Origin: FEN-1297 sp963710735
GTDB lineage: Bacteria; Bacteroidota; Ignavibacteria; Ignavibacteriales; Ignavibacteriaceae
Direction: 5' to 3'
Assembly (NCBI GenBank): GCA_963710735.1
Contig: CAVQBN010000024.1
Span: forward strand, 454,785 to 518,784
DNA: 64,000 bases
The notes beneath the pieces were generated by a model that had not been told where the DNA came from, ran no database searches, and saw nothing but the letters and a program-made list of their open reading frames with translations. How positions within the stretch are numbered: position 1 is the first letter of the stretch; each line of letters begins with the position of its first letter. Below, piece after piece: positions 37,104 to 47,752 of this stretch. Both the position numbers and the translations under genes were made by a program.

Positions 37104-38937
37104 ATGACAAAATTTTTAAAGTATTTATTTTCTGCCCTCCTTTTAATTAACATTTCAATATTTGCTCAAGAAGTAAATAAAAATATAGCTACAGTAGGAA
37201 ATGAAAAAATTAGTGAACGTGAATTCAAAATAAGGTATGAACTTGTCCCTCATTATTCACGCGATCAGTTTAATGAAGACTCATCCAAACAAGATTTGCT
37301 TTATTCCATAATTGCCGAAAAACTTTTAGCACAGCAGGCAAATCGATTAGGCTATGATACTACTGATTATTTCAAATATTCGATAAATCAGATTAAAGAC
37401 CTTTATGTAAGAGATGCACTATACAAAAAAGAAATTGACAGCAAAGTAAATATCAGCCAGAAAGATATTCAAACCGCACTTAACAGATTTTCAAAATCTT
37501 TGCAGGTAAAAATTGTTTCTGCTTCCGATTCCTCAACCATCTTCAGTTATTACTCAAAGCTTAAAAATGGAGTTCCGTTTGATTCCATTGAAAAATTTTC
37601 CGACCCGATTGAATATGATTCAAATAAAGTTCCCATAAAAATCAATTACGGCCAAATGGAAAATGACAAAGTTGAAGATACATTGTACAGCCTTAAAATA
37701 GGTAAGTTTTCTTCTCCCGTTAAGACTAACGGCGGCTGGTTTATTTTCAAACTTGTCGGTGCAAGTTATAATGTTCCCCCGAATGCTAACGACCCTGATT
37801 ATAATAAATCAATTTTAAATGTAATTCGTTTGAGAAAATCAAGAATAATCGGAGATAAAATATTTAGATAATTTTTATAAAGATAAAAAAGCACGGGTTG
37901 ACAGTACATTATTTCTATCTTTAGCACAAAAAGTGTCTTCTCTTCTCACAGAGAAAAAAAATAATAATGATTATGGACGTGAGGGTTATTTATTTCTTAC
38001 CGAAGGAAATTTAATGACGTTGATAAGTGAATTCGGAAACGGCGCGAATAAGGACCTTGTTCATATTAAAAAGAATCCGATTTCATTAAAAGAATATTTA
38101 TATAGTTTAATTGTTTACCCTTTCTTAATAAAAAATCCCTCATTCGAATCAACTGCATACGGTTTAATGGGCAGTATAAACAAATATATTCAATACAAAT
38201 TTTTAACGGAAGAAGGATTTAAACAAGGGTTTCAGAATCTTCCTGATGTAAAAGAAGATATTAATATTTGGAGAGACGATTATCTTGCCAAAATGCTGAA
38301 GAATACTTTTCGAGATTCAGTAAACGTAAGTGATGAAGAGTTAAAAAATTATTATGAGGGAAGTAAAGAATTTGAACAGGTTAATATTTTGGAAATCTTA
38401 AACAGCAATTTAGAAGTAATCGAAACCGTATTTAATGAATTAAAAGCCGGGAAAAATTTTCGTGATTTAGCCCGGGAGTATACACAAAGGACATGGACAA
38501 AAAATAAAGGCGGAGAATTCGGATATTTCCCGGTTACTGCATTCGGAGAAATTGGAAAAATTGCCGCTAAGTTAAAGTTGAATCAAGTTTACGGACCGGT
38601 TAAAACAGACAGCGGATATTCGGTTATAAAACTTATTGGCCGTAAGTTCGATAAGACAAAAACACCTGAGAATTTTGATTCGGTAAAAACTCAATTAAGG
38701 TATTCACTGCTCGGTAAAAAATTTGATGAAAAGTTTTTTAAGTATATCGCTAAGCTTTCTGAAAAATATAAATATTCCGTTAATGAAAAAGCTTTAAAAG
38801 ATCTTAAAGTTCTTGATATTCCAATGTTTACATTTAAATATATTGGTTTTGGCGGCAGAATTGCGGCAATTCCTTTTCTCGGACCGTGGTACAATTGGAC
38901 TAAGTATCTAAAGAATAAATCTGCTGTTTTACCTTAA
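37104..38937 (+). CDS. Periplasmic parvulin-type peptidyl-prolyl isomerase (one frameshift)
   Basis: About 610 residues when one A is removed from AAAA near 37858, giving IIGDKYLDNFYKDKKARVDS across the break. Signal peptide ending IFAQ; a SurA/PrsA-type N-terminal chaperone region (NIATVGNEKISEREFKIRY, then the YSIIAEKLLAQQA helix); a first degenerate parvulin-like domain (about 125-230); and a clear second one (GKNFRDLAREYT ... KNKGGEFGYFPV ... VYGPVKTDSGYSVIKLIGRK). Such proteins help fold outer-membrane and exported proteins. It follows the GH3 gene by 83 bases in the same direction. Its place in the locus suggests help for the secreted hydrolases, which is inference. Confidence 0.8.
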
Positions 38938-39361
38938 ACAAGATTCTGATTTACTGATTAAATGCTTACTATAAAGTAAAATATTATTAAGGAGTAGTTT
39001 ATTATCATTTTGATAAGAGATATTTATAAAATAATAAAAGACTAAAAATATTATTATTTTTTTCTCTCTTTTCTTTAAAAATTTTAATGAATGGAGGCCT
39101 AAAAAATGGCCGAATCTTTATCTCCATAGGCATAAAATTTGATCAATTATAAAAAATTTTGAATGCGGGGATAGCACATTTCAAAAAAAATGAACGTGAA
39201 TCTCTAATTTATTTATTAGTACTATTATGAATGAGATTTCATCTTTTTATGAAAAATTATAGAAATAAAATTTTAATAATCTATAATTTAATAATTACAA
39301 ATGTCTTTAAATATTGAAGATTTTTTTGAATAAGATCTAATAAAAGCAGGAGTTAATAATT
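38938..39361. other. Intergenic region with promoter for the sugar transporter
   Basis: 424 bases. It holds the palindrome TTATCATTTTGATAA (39002-39016) and a sigma-54-like motif (39127-39143). The ATG of the transporter has a good AGGAG site. No gene is seen. Confidence 0.5.
39127..39143 (+). promoter_or_regulatory. Candidate sigma-54 promoter of the sugar transporter/glucokinase pair
   Basis: TAGGCATAAAATTTGAT: shares the 13-base core GGCATAAAATTTG with the GH16 promoter candidate 7.3 kb away. The -12 is GA instead of GC. The flanks of the two sites differ, so the core seems kept by selection. Confidence 0.5.
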
Positions 39362-40687
39362 ATGGCTGTTTCACCACCAAACGCAGCGGATGTAAAGTTA
39401 CAGACAAATTCTACGGAACCTAACTATACAACTTCTTTAACTGTTCTAACATCCCTCTTTTTTATGTGGGGATTTTTAACAGCTTTAAACGATATTTTAA
39501 TTCCACACTTAAAAGCAGTATTTAGCTTGAATTACGCGCAGGCAATGCTCGTTCAATTTGTATTTTTCGCGGCGTACTTTATAATGTCACTTCCTTCCGG
39601 ATATATAGTCGAAAAAATTGGTTATAAAAAAGGAATTGTAATTGGACTTGTAGCCGCTGGTATTGGTTGTTTATTATTTTATCCGGCCGCAGCAATCAGA
39701 TCCTATCCTTTATTTTTATTTGCATTCTTTATCCTGGCTACCGGAATTACATTACTTCAGGTAGCTGCAAATCCGTATGTTGCAATACTCGGCAAACCGG
39801 AAATGGCATCGAGTAGATTGAATTTAACTCAGGCATTCAATTCACTCGGCACTACCGTTGCACCTTATTTTGGTTCAATACTCATTCTTTCGGTTGCTGT
39901 AAAAAGTGCAGAAGAAATCTCAAAATTAAATCCGGCACAACTATCAGCCTATAAATTAGCGGAAGCATCAGCAGTTCAAGAACCTTATTTAGGTTTAGCA
40001 GCAGCGCTTTTTATTTTAGCAGCAGCAATTGCTATGATAAAATTACCGCAAATAAAAGCTGAAACTAATAATAGTGGAGAAGCCGGCGGAACATTTGATC
40101 ATTTACACGACAGCGCATGGAGATACAAACATGTAATACTTGGTGCAGTTGGAATTTTCGTTTATGTTGGTGCTGAAGTTGCAATCGGCAGTTTTTTAGT
40201 TAATTATCTTGGTGAAAAAAATATCGGCGGTTTAACAGAAGCACAAGCCGGAAAATATGTTTCTCTTTATTGGGGCGGTGCAATGGTCGGCCGCTTTATC
40301 GGTTCTGCTGTTCTAAGAAAAATTAAACCCGGAAGCGTACTTGGTTTTAATTCAATTGTTGCTGCTTTATTAGTAGTTTTAACAATGCTTCTTTCAGGCC
40401 ATATTGCTATGTGGGCAATATTGCTTGTCGGTTTATTCAATTCAATAATGTTCCCAACTATATTTACACTTGGTATTGCCGGTGTGGGTAAACATACAGG
40501 ACAAGCTTCCGGAATTTTAATTATGGCAATTGTAGGCGGTGCTCTTATTCCCGTTCTTCAAGGTGTTCTTGCAGATACAATTGGAATTCACCACGCATTT
40601 ATTATACCTGTAATATGTTATATCTACATTGCATACTATGGTTACAAAGGCCACGTCCCTGCACACTTAAGAGTTGCAAAGGGATAG
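39362..40687 (+). CDS. Sugar:proton symporter of the FucP/GluP type (MFS)
   Basis: 441 residues and 12 predicted membrane helices. The family marks are visible: SLFFMWGFLTALNDILIPHL in helix 1, YFIMSLPSGYIVEKIGYKKG between helices 2 and 3, and LLQVAANPYVAILG. These are typical of the fucose:H+ symporter group, which also contains glucose/galactose (GluP) carriers. With a glucokinase gene one base downstream, glucose is the likelier substrate. An AGGAG site precedes the ATG. It provides a second uptake route beside the sodium symporter at 22382-24010. Confidence 0.9.
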   Translation: MAVSPPNAADVKLQTNSTEPNYTTSLTVLTSLFFMWGFLTALNDILIPHLKAVFSLNYAQAMLVQFVFFAAYFIMSLPSGYIVEKIGYKKGIVIGLVAAGIGCLLFYPAAAIRSYPLFLFAFFILATGITLLQVAANPYVAILGKPEMASSRLNLTQAFNSLGTTVAPYFGSILILSVAVKSAEEISKLNPAQLSAYKLAEASAVQEPYLGLAAALFILAAAIAMIKLPQIKAETNNSGEAGGTFDHLHDSAWRYKHVILGAVGIFVYVGAEVAIGSFLVNYLGEKNIGGLTEAQAGKYVSLYWGGAMVGRFIGSAVLRKIKPGSVLGFNSIVAALLVVLTMLLSGHIAMWAILLVGLFNSIMFPTIFTLGIAGVGKHTGQASGILIMAIVGGALIPVLQGVLADTIGIHHAFIIPVICYIYIAYYGYKGHVPAHLRVAKG

Positions 40688-40688
40688 T

Positions 40689-41663
40689 ATGACTAAAATT
40701 GATGTAACGGTAGGAGTAGATATAGGCGGAACAAATACTGCAATAGGTTTTGTCGATCGGAATGGGAAATGCCATGCTGAAGATTCAATACCAACTAACG
40801 GAAAAGAAGAGCCGGTAAAATTTTTTCCCAGACTGCATGATAAAATTGATAATATGTATGCAGACATTTCTGAGAAATTTCAGCTAAAGGGAATCGGTAT
40901 AGGGGCTCCAAATGCAAATTATCATAAAGGTACTATTGAATATCCTCCTAATTTAAACTGGGGATATATTAATGTTATTGAGATAATGAAACAATTTTAC
41001 AGCATACCTTTGGCAATTACTAATGATGCAAATGCTGCTGCAATTGGCGAAATGAAATTCGGTGCTGCAAAAGGAATGAAAGATTTTATTGTTATTACCT
41101 TAGGTACAGGATTAGGCAGCGGAATTGTTGTCAATGGCGAGCTTGTTTACGGCGCTGACGGATTTGCCGGTGAAATCGGGCATACAATTTATGATTATAA
41201 CGGGAGAAATTGCGGCTGCGGAAGAAAAGGCTGCTTAGAAACTTATGCTTCGGCAAGCGGAATTAGAAGAACTGTCATTGAATTGTTAGAAAATTCCAAT
41301 GAAAAAAGTGAACTCAGAAATATTCCCAAAGAGGAAATAACATCCAGGAAAATATTTGATGCTGCAGTCAATGGCGACAAAATTGCTCTTGAAGCTTTTG
41401 AGTTTACAGGAAAAGTCTTGGGTACAAAATTAGCTGATTCTGTTGCTCATACCAGCCCTGAGGCTATAATATTATTCGGCGGCTTAGCAGCTGCGGGTGA
41501 ATTAATATTTAAACCTACTAAGCACTATATGGAAGAGAATCTATTAAATATTTTCAAAAATAAAGTGAAGATTATACCATCAGGTCTGCCAGAAGGGAAT
41601 TCTGCTGTTCAAGGAGCGAGTGCTTTAATCTGGAACGAACTTGATAAATTATTTACTGAATGA
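40689..41663 (+). CDS. ROK-family glucokinase
   Basis: 324 residues from the ATG at 40689, one base after the transporter stop codon; a TTG at 40674 would overlap that gene and is less likely. The nucleotide loop GVDIGGTNTAIGFVD is at the N-terminus, LGTGLGSGIVVNG in the middle, and the ROK zinc site GHTIYDYNGRNCGCGRKGCLE has the CxCGxxGCxE pattern. INDANAAAIGE supplies the catalytic aspartate. It phosphorylates incoming glucose. Its tight coupling to the transporter supports that role. Confidence 0.92.
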   Translation: MTKIDVTVGVDIGGTNTAIGFVDRNGKCHAEDSIPTNGKEEPVKFFPRLHDKIDNMYADISEKFQLKGIGIGAPNANYHKGTIEYPPNLNWGYINVIEIMKQFYSIPLAITNDANAAAIGEMKFGAAKGMKDFIVITLGTGLGSGIVVNGELVYGADGFAGEIGHTIYDYNGRNCGCGRKGCLETYASASGIRRTVIELLENSNEKSELRNIPKEEITSRKIFDAAVNGDKIALEAFEFTGKVLGTKLADSVAHTSPEAIILFGGLAAAGELIFKPTKHYMEENLLNIFKNKVKIIPSGLPEGNSAVQGASALIWNELDKLFTE

Positions 41664-41859
41664 ATCTGGAATAAATATTTATTTGTGATTGAATAATTCG
41701 AATAAAGATTTATTAGTACTATAAATAAAATAATATTTGATTTTAATTCTGATCAAGCGCGTACAATAATCTTCATTTTAGATATTTATCCTCTAATTAA
41801 AAAAGAGAGAAACATAAGGACTTATCAAATTTTAACATTATAAAATGAAAGAGTATATA

Positions 41860-43701
41860 ATGAAATCTTTATATAAAAAACTCATCATTGCCATTTTTGC
41901 TTCATTCTGTTTGACTATTCTTGGTTTTGTAATTTCAGGTTCAAATAATTCGAACTCAGAATCATCAAATCCAGTAATAGAAAATAAAGTAGATTCTTTA
42001 TTATCGATGATGACTCTCGACGAAAAAATCGGACAAATGACTCAAGTAGATATTCTGGCCTTAAAAGATTTTAATGACATTTCAAAATACTCATTAGGTT
42101 CAATCCTGTGCGGAGGTAATTCAGAAATAAAAGATGAGTCGGCCTCCGGCTGGGCAAATTATTACGATACTCTTCAATCATATGCGCTAAAATCAAGATT
42201 GAAAATTCCAATTATTTATGGAGTCGATGCTGTACACGGCCATAATAATGTTTTAGGAGCTGTAATATTTCCTCATAACATTGGTATGGGCTGTACGAAT
42301 GATCCCAAATTGGTCGAAGAAGAGGGTCAGGTTACAGCAGAAGAAATAGCAGGAACAGGAATGAACTGGGATTTTGCTCCGTGTATTGCGGTAGCAAGAA
42401 ACGAAAGATGGGGAAGAACTTATGAAAGCTATGGTGAAACACCGGAATTGGTATCTGAAATGGGCGGCGCTTTTGTAAAAGGGCTTCAAGATACAAAACT
42501 TAATTCTGAAAAATCAGTTATTGCATGCGCAAAACATTTTTTGGGCGACGGCGGAACTACCAATGGTAAAGATCAGGGTAATACAGAATGCGATGAAGCA
42601 ACTCTTAGAAAAATTCATTTACCAGGATATGTTGAAGCAATAAAGGCAAATGTAAAAACTATAATGGTTTCATACAGCAGCTGGAATGGTGTAAAGATGC
42701 ATGGCAATAAATATTTACTTACCGATGTATTAAAAAACGAACTTGGATTTAAAGGATTTTTAGTCTCTGATTGGGCTGCAATTGATCAACTTGGACCCGA
42801 TTATAAAAGCGACATTGAAAAATCAATTAATGCCGGCCTTGACATGATAATGATTCCAAATGGACCAGGACAAAATAATAATTATATAGAGTTTATAAAT
42901 GATTTGAAAGATTTAGTTAATTCAGGTGTAGTTCCAACTGCTAGAATTGACGACGCTGTTAAAAGAATCTTAAGAGTAAAATTGGAAATAGGAATTTTTC
43001 AACATCCATTTACCGATAGAGAATATACCTCACAGGTTGGATCAAAATCTCACCGTGAAGTTGCACGGCAGTGCGTCAGAGAATCATTAGTCCTTTTGAA
43101 AAATAGTGATAATATTTTACCCCTTTCAAAAAACATAAAGAATATAGTTGTTGCCGGTAAAAGTGCAAATGATATTGGAAATCAATGCGGAGGCTGGACA
43201 ATTAGCTGGCAGGGTGAAAGCGGAAAAGTAACACCTGGCGGAACAACAATTTATGAAGCTATTAAACAAGCAGTTTCTTCAGATACTAAGGTAACACTTT
43301 CAAAAGACGGTTCGGATGTTAACACCGCCGATGTTGCGGTTGTTTGTGTCGGAGAAAAACCATATGCAGAAATGATAGGAGATAGAGACACTTTAGATTT
43401 ATCAAAAGAAGATGAAGCAGTAATTGATAATTTTAAATCAAAAGGCATTCCTGTTGTAGTAATATTAGTTTCCGGAAGACCGATGATTATAAATTCTGCA
43501 CTTGATAAATCAAATGCATTCATAGCAGCATGGTTACCTGGGACTGAAGGCGAAGGAATTACCGACGTCCTTTTTGGTGATTATAAACCCACGGGCAAGC
43601 TTTCACATTCATGGCCCAGAAGTATGGATCAATTGCCAATTAATTTTGGGGATAAAGATTATAATCCGTTATTTCCATATGGTTTTGGATCTAACATATA
43701 A
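41860..43701 (+). CDS. GH3 beta-glucosidase / exo-beta-glucanase
   Basis: About 613 residues from the ATG at 41860, which has AAAGAG upstream; an ATG at 41845 lies five codons earlier. Signal segment, then the GH3 barrel with GVDAVHGHNNV, NWDFAPCIAVAR, CAKHFLGDGGTTNGKDQGN and nucleophile about Asp304 in LVSDWAAID, then the second domain (VLLKNSDNILPLS, CGGWTISWQG) and the end PLFPYGFGSNI. This is the barley-ExoI-like GH3 subgroup, which removes glucose from 1,3- and 1,4-beta-glucans. It lacks PA14 and fibronectin domains and a type IX tail. A perfect terminator follows. Confidence 0.92.
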   Translation: MKSLYKKLIIAIFASFCLTILGFVISGSNNSNSESSNPVIENKVDSLLSMMTLDEKIGQMTQVDILALKDFNDISKYSLGSILCGGNSEIKDESASGWANYYDTLQSYALKSRLKIPIIYGVDAVHGHNNVLGAVIFPHNIGMGCTNDPKLVEEEGQVTAEEIAGTGMNWDFAPCIAVARNERWGRTYESYGETPELVSEMGGAFVKGLQDTKLNSEKSVIACAKHFLGDGGTTNGKDQGNTECDEATLRKIHLPGYVEAIKANVKTIMVSYSSWNGVKMHGNKYLLTDVLKNELGFKGFLVSDWAAIDQLGPDYKSDIEKSINAGLDMIMIPNGPGQNNNYIEFINDLKDLVNSGVVPTARIDDAVKRILRVKLEIGIFQHPFTDREYTSQVGSKSHREVARQCVRESLVLLKNSDNILPLSKNIKNIVVAGKSANDIGNQCGGWTISWQGESGKVTPGGTTIYEAIKQAVSSDTKVTLSKDGSDVNTADVAVVCVGEKPYAEMIGDRDTLDLSKEDEAVIDNFKSKGIPVVVILVSGRPMIINSALDKSNAFIAAWLPGTEGEGITDVLFGDYKPTGKLSHSWPRSMDQLPINFGDKDYNPLFPYGFGSNI

Positions 43702-43720
43702 CTAAAAAATACTTTTCTAT

Positions 43721-43755
43721 AATTAAACCCGATTTTACTTAAGTCGGGTTTAATT
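43721..43755 (+). terminator. Strong hairpin terminator after the second GH3 gene
   Basis: A perfect 12-bp stem (AATTAAACCCGA / TCGGGTTTAATT) with an 11-base loop, starting 20 bases after the stop. Moderate T content follows. Confidence 0.7.
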
Positions 43756-43826
43756 AATTATTTACTTACCATTTTTTTATTTTCATAATATTTTGCAATT
43801 TAATTTCTAATAAATAAAAAATATAT

Positions 43827-45714
43827 ATGAAAACTAATTGCTTAATATTATTTGCTTCTTTTATTATTCTTAATTCTTTCCTTGTTGCACAGCAAAACGA
43901 TAAACTAAACGGTCATTGGAAAGGCAATGCTATTTTAGGAAATGGTAAAATTTGTGTCGTTTATTCGGATGATCCCAGAATAGAAGCGCAATCAAATAGT
44001 AAAGGTATTCAACATCTTTATTTTAATGATTATACTGCAGATTACGTTTCATCAGCATATTTTCAGTTAACCGATCAAAATGGAAAAATGATAAATGGGA
44101 AAGATTCAATTGGATTAAAAAATTTCTTTACAACTTTAAGATCCACTCGATATCAAAATGGATTATCATCAGAAGTAACATGTTTTGTTTATCCTAATGA
44201 TGCTGTTGTTATGTCTCTTAATATAAACGGAACTGATAATAATCTGAAACAAGATTTTAATTTGGTTTTAAGGAAAAACATAATAACAGATCGAAGAATT
44301 ATATTAACTTCAATAAAAAAAGAAAGAAATTATACATTAGCTTCATGGTCGAATAAAACTGTTTTATTAGCTGTCTGCGAGTACCCGAACTCTTCAATCT
44401 TTATTAATGATTCTGTAATAACTTTTTCTAACAAGATCCATCAAAACAAAAAAGTTAATGTTCTGCTAATTTTTGCAAAATCAAAATCGGAGGCGATTAA
44501 CAAATATACTTCACTCGAAAAAGTAAATGACATTTATAAATCTGCTTCCAAATACTGGGAAGCATGGATAAATAAAGGATTACTGCCGAAGTTTCCAAAA
44601 TCTTTTAAAGATAAAGCAATATATACTTCTTATTTTAAGAGAACATTATATAGTGTAAAATCTGCAAATCTGAACGGCCAAATTCCCGCTGACATTACCG
44701 GACAATTCTTAACTAACAATATGCCGCAGCTTTATCCAAGAGATGCAATGATGTGCGCACGAGTTTTTTTATTAACTAATCATTTTAATGAGGCAAAACA
44801 GGTAATTTCTTTTTGGACAAATAAAAATGTTCCTTATAAAAGTAAAGGAGAATTTTTTGCAAGATATGATGCTCATTTAAAAGCAGTTGATGCCGGTTCT
44901 GGAGCTAGATATAACGAACCCGAGTGGGATGCAAACGGATATTTAATTCAACTTTTAAACGAATACCATTCTAAAACAGGAAAATGGCTGGCTGATAAAA
45001 ATTTCATTTATAATCTTGCAGATTTTCTTGTTGATCATATCGATAAAAGCGGATTACTTTATGAAGGCGGCATAGTAGAATGGACAGGTTATTTACCTTC
45101 TACCAATATGACATGTGCGGCCGCATTGAAGACAGCTTCGATCATTGCAAAAAATTTCGGAGATAACAAAAACGCAAAAAAATATTTAAATGCTAATGAT
45201 AAGATTTCTTCTTCTCTTCATAAAATGTATGATAAAAAAAGAAATATTCTTGCCGACGTTCGTTTCCACGGTGGAAAAGCAAAAGATAATTCGAGTATTT
45301 CTAATCAAACGAAAGATACTTTATATCTTTGGGATACATCTTTAAATTTTGGTGTTATATGGGGTTATCCTAATAATGAAGATATTGAAAATTCAAATAA
45401 ATATTTTCTTAATCACAATGTTATTCTTAACGGAGGACTTCAATATTTCGAAACCGAAGATCCGGGATTAGCAAGTTATGGCTCTGCAGCATTCTTTTTT
45501 ACTACATCTGCTTCAGCAGAATATCAAAGCATGTACGGCAACATAAGAAATTGCAAATAAACAAATCGACTGGATGATAAAAAATTCAAATGTTTACGGC
45601 TTAATGCCTGAAAGAATTTATCCGGATGGTTCCGATTGCAGTGAAGCTTCTCCTTTATCCTGGTGCAATGCTGAATTTGCAGCCGCCGTGTTTACTTTCA
45701 GCGAAAAACTTTAA
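43827..45714 (+). CDS. Six-hairpin glycosidase, GH15-like (one frameshift)
   Basis: About 628 residues when one A is removed from AAA near 45550; the frame then runs IANKQIDWMIKNSN to the true end ASPLSWCNAEFAAAVFTFS. Signal peptide ending LVAQ, an N-terminal beta-domain (GHWKGNAILGNGKICVVYSD), then an (alpha/alpha)6 barrel. LYPRDAMMCARVFLLTN, YNEPEWDANGYLIQLL and the closing PERIYPDGS ... PLSWCNAEF recall glucoamylase-like GH15 enzymes. The exact family and substrate are uncertain; in this locus a beta-glucan oligosaccharide is possible, a storage alpha-glucan too. It lies 125 bases after the GH3 gene, past a terminator. Confidence 0.66.
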
Positions 45715-45757
45715 TGTGCATTCGTATAAAAAATATTAATATTTTGTAAATATAATT

Positions 45758-46602
45758 ATGAAAGTAATTGGAATTGATATGGGCGGTACAAATGTTCGTG
45801 CCGGTATTGTTGAAGAGAGATAAATTACAAAGAATCGTTTCTTCAAATGTAGATAGTAAAGGCACGGTAGAGGATGTATTAAAAAATATTTACTCTGTTG
45901 TCGATCCGCTTATCGAAAAAAATATTGAAGGAATCGGCATAGGAGTCCCGAGTGTTGTAAATGTTGAAGAAGGGATTGTTTATAATGTCCAGAATATTCC
46001 ATCGTGGAAAGAAGTTAAAGTTAAAAGATATTATGGAGGATCGATATAAAATTCCGGTGTATATAAACAATGATGCAAATTGTTTTGCTGTTGGTGAAAA
46101 ATATTTCGGGAAAGTTAAAAATTATAAAAATGCTGCGTGCATAACCCTTGGAACAGGAATTGGCGTCGGTCTAATCTTAAATGGTATATTATATAATGGA
46201 ACAAACTGCGGTGCTGGTGAATATGGAACCATTCCATATAAAGACCACACATATGAGTATTACTGCAGCGGATTATTTTTTAGAAATGTTTATGGAACTC
46301 CAGGTGAAGTATTTTTTGAACAGGTAAAGAAGAATGACAAAAAAGCTCTCAATGTTTTTTCAGAATTCGGTGAAGAGGTGGGAAATTTTATTTAGTTAAT
46401 TCTTTACTCTGTTGATCCTGAGTTAATTGTACTCGGAGGCTCAATCAGCAAAACTTTTGATTTTTTTAAGGATACTATGTGGAAAAGTATAAATCAGTTT
46501 GAGTTTCCAAAAGCATTAGAAAAATTAAAAATTGAAGTATCCGAGGTAAATAATTCAGCAATACTCGGAGCAGCTTCTTTATTTTATGAGAATAATAGCT
46601 AA
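45758..46602 (+). pseudogene. Second ROK sugar kinase, interrupted
   Basis: About 280 codons if repaired. It starts MKVIGIDMGGTNVRAGIVEE, loses frame near 45818, continues DKLQRIVSSNVDSKG ... GIGIGVPSVVNVEEG, shifts again near 46030 (an extra A in AAAA; VKVKDIMEDRYKIPVYINND), and then has ITLGTGIGVGLILNG. An in-frame TAG at 46393-46395 precedes LILYSVDPELIVLGGSISKT and the end NSAILGAASLFYENNS. All ROK landmarks except the zinc cysteines are there: CGAGEYGTIPY stands where the CxCG cluster should be. Either a decayed second kinase or uncorrected read errors. Confidence 0.78.
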
Positions 46603-46675
46603 TAATAAAATATCAAGGATTTATTACTTGTTTAATAATTTTTAGATTTACTGTAAAATTAGAACGGGGATTTTT

Positions 46676-47752
46676 ATGAACTATAAAAAATTCTATTTCA
46701 CACTCTTATTTTTCTATTTTTTAATTCAAATATTTGGTGTTATAATGGCACAATCAATCAGACCTATCCGCGATAATGTTGGTTTCTGCTGGCAGCCGGA
46801 TGAAATGAATATGTTAATGAAATACCTTTCATCCCATTCCGACAAGACAGCAAACTTCCCTTCCGCAAATCTTGTAGCTGCAATTTCTCCGCATGATGAT
46901 TATCTTTATGCCGGGAGTGTTTATTACCCTCTTTATAAATTAATTAAGACAAAAGAAGTTGTAATATTCGGAGTTACACACGGAACTGTTAGAAAGGCAA
47001 TGAATGATCCTAAAAACGTTTTGATTTTTGATGATTACAAATACTGGCACGGACCTTATGGTAATGTAAGTATATCGCCTTTAAGAGAAATAATAAAAAA
47101 TAAATTAAATAAAAATGATTTCATGGTAAGCGATAAAGCTCAGGATATAGAGCATTCAATTGAAGCTTTAGTTCCCTTTCTTCAATATTACAACAGAGAT
47201 ATAAAAATAACTCCTATCATGGTTACTCAAATGCCGTTCGAAAAGATGGAACAAGTAAGCGAAGAATTATCAAAAATAATTTCAGATTATATTAAACAAA
47301 ATAATTTAAAGTTGGGTAAAGATATATTCTTTTTAATATCAACCGATGCTGATCATTACGGCAGAGACTTTGATAATATTCCTTACGGCGAAGATAAAAA
47401 AGCTCACGAAGAAGCAACATCAAATGATAAAAGAATTGCTAAGGAAACTTTCAACGGCATATTAACTAATGACAAAATTAAAAACCTTACAAAAGAACTT
47501 TGGGGAACACCAGCTGACAATCCTCCCAGTCCGGTTTGGTGCGGTAAATTTTCTGTTCCATTCGGACTTCTAACTACATCTAAGATAATAAAAGAAGTGG
47601 GTGATAAAAGTTTAACCGGAAAATTATTCAAATATTCAGATACATGGACTGAAGGAGTTATCCCTATTAAACATACAAATTTAGGAACAACTGCCCCGTT
47701 CTCATTAAAACACTGGTGCGGATGGCTGTCAGCTGGGTTTTATATTAAATAA
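46676..47752 (+). CDS. Memo/AmmeMemoRadiSam-system protein B family, secreted
   Basis: 358 residues. A hydrophobic signal (1-25, ending IMAQ) precedes a Memo-like fold: AAISPHDDYLYAG, FGVTHGT, EHSIEALVPFLQYY and STDADHYG correspond to the metal-ligand histidines of human Memo and archaeal relatives, which resemble extradiol dioxygenases. The usual partners (AMMECR1 and a radical SAM protein) are not in the window. Memo proteins are normally cytoplasmic, so an export signal is unusual. Function is unknown; its place next to the glucan locus may be chance. A GGGGA site precedes the ATG. Confidence 0.8.
   Translation: MNYKKFYFTLLFFYFLIQIFGVIMAQSIRPIRDNVGFCWQPDEMNMLMKYLSSHSDKTANFPSANLVAAISPHDDYLYAGSVYYPLYKLIKTKEVVIFGVTHGTVRKAMNDPKNVLIFDDYKYWHGPYGNVSISPLREIIKNKLNKNDFMVSDKAQDIEHSIEALVPFLQYYNRDIKITPIMVTQMPFEKMEQVSEELSKIISDYIKQNNLKLGKDIFFLISTDADHYGRDFDNIPYGEDKKAHEEATSNDKRIAKETFNGILTNDKIKNLTKELWGTPADNPPSPVWCGKFSVPFGLLTTSKIIKEVGDKSLTGKLFKYSDTWTEGVIPIKHTNLGTTAPFSLKHWCGWLSAGFYIK

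Noticed and set aside
1079..41720. Similar AT-rich strings TCGAATAARRATTTATT near 1079 and 41697
   Set aside because: Low complexity; a partial match between AT-rich intergenic regions 40 kb apart is not good evidence of a repeat.
45768..46395. Two short overlapping kinase-like proteins
   Set aside because: They are fragments of a single ROK kinase in shifted frames; the true start is the ATG at 45758 and the end 46602.
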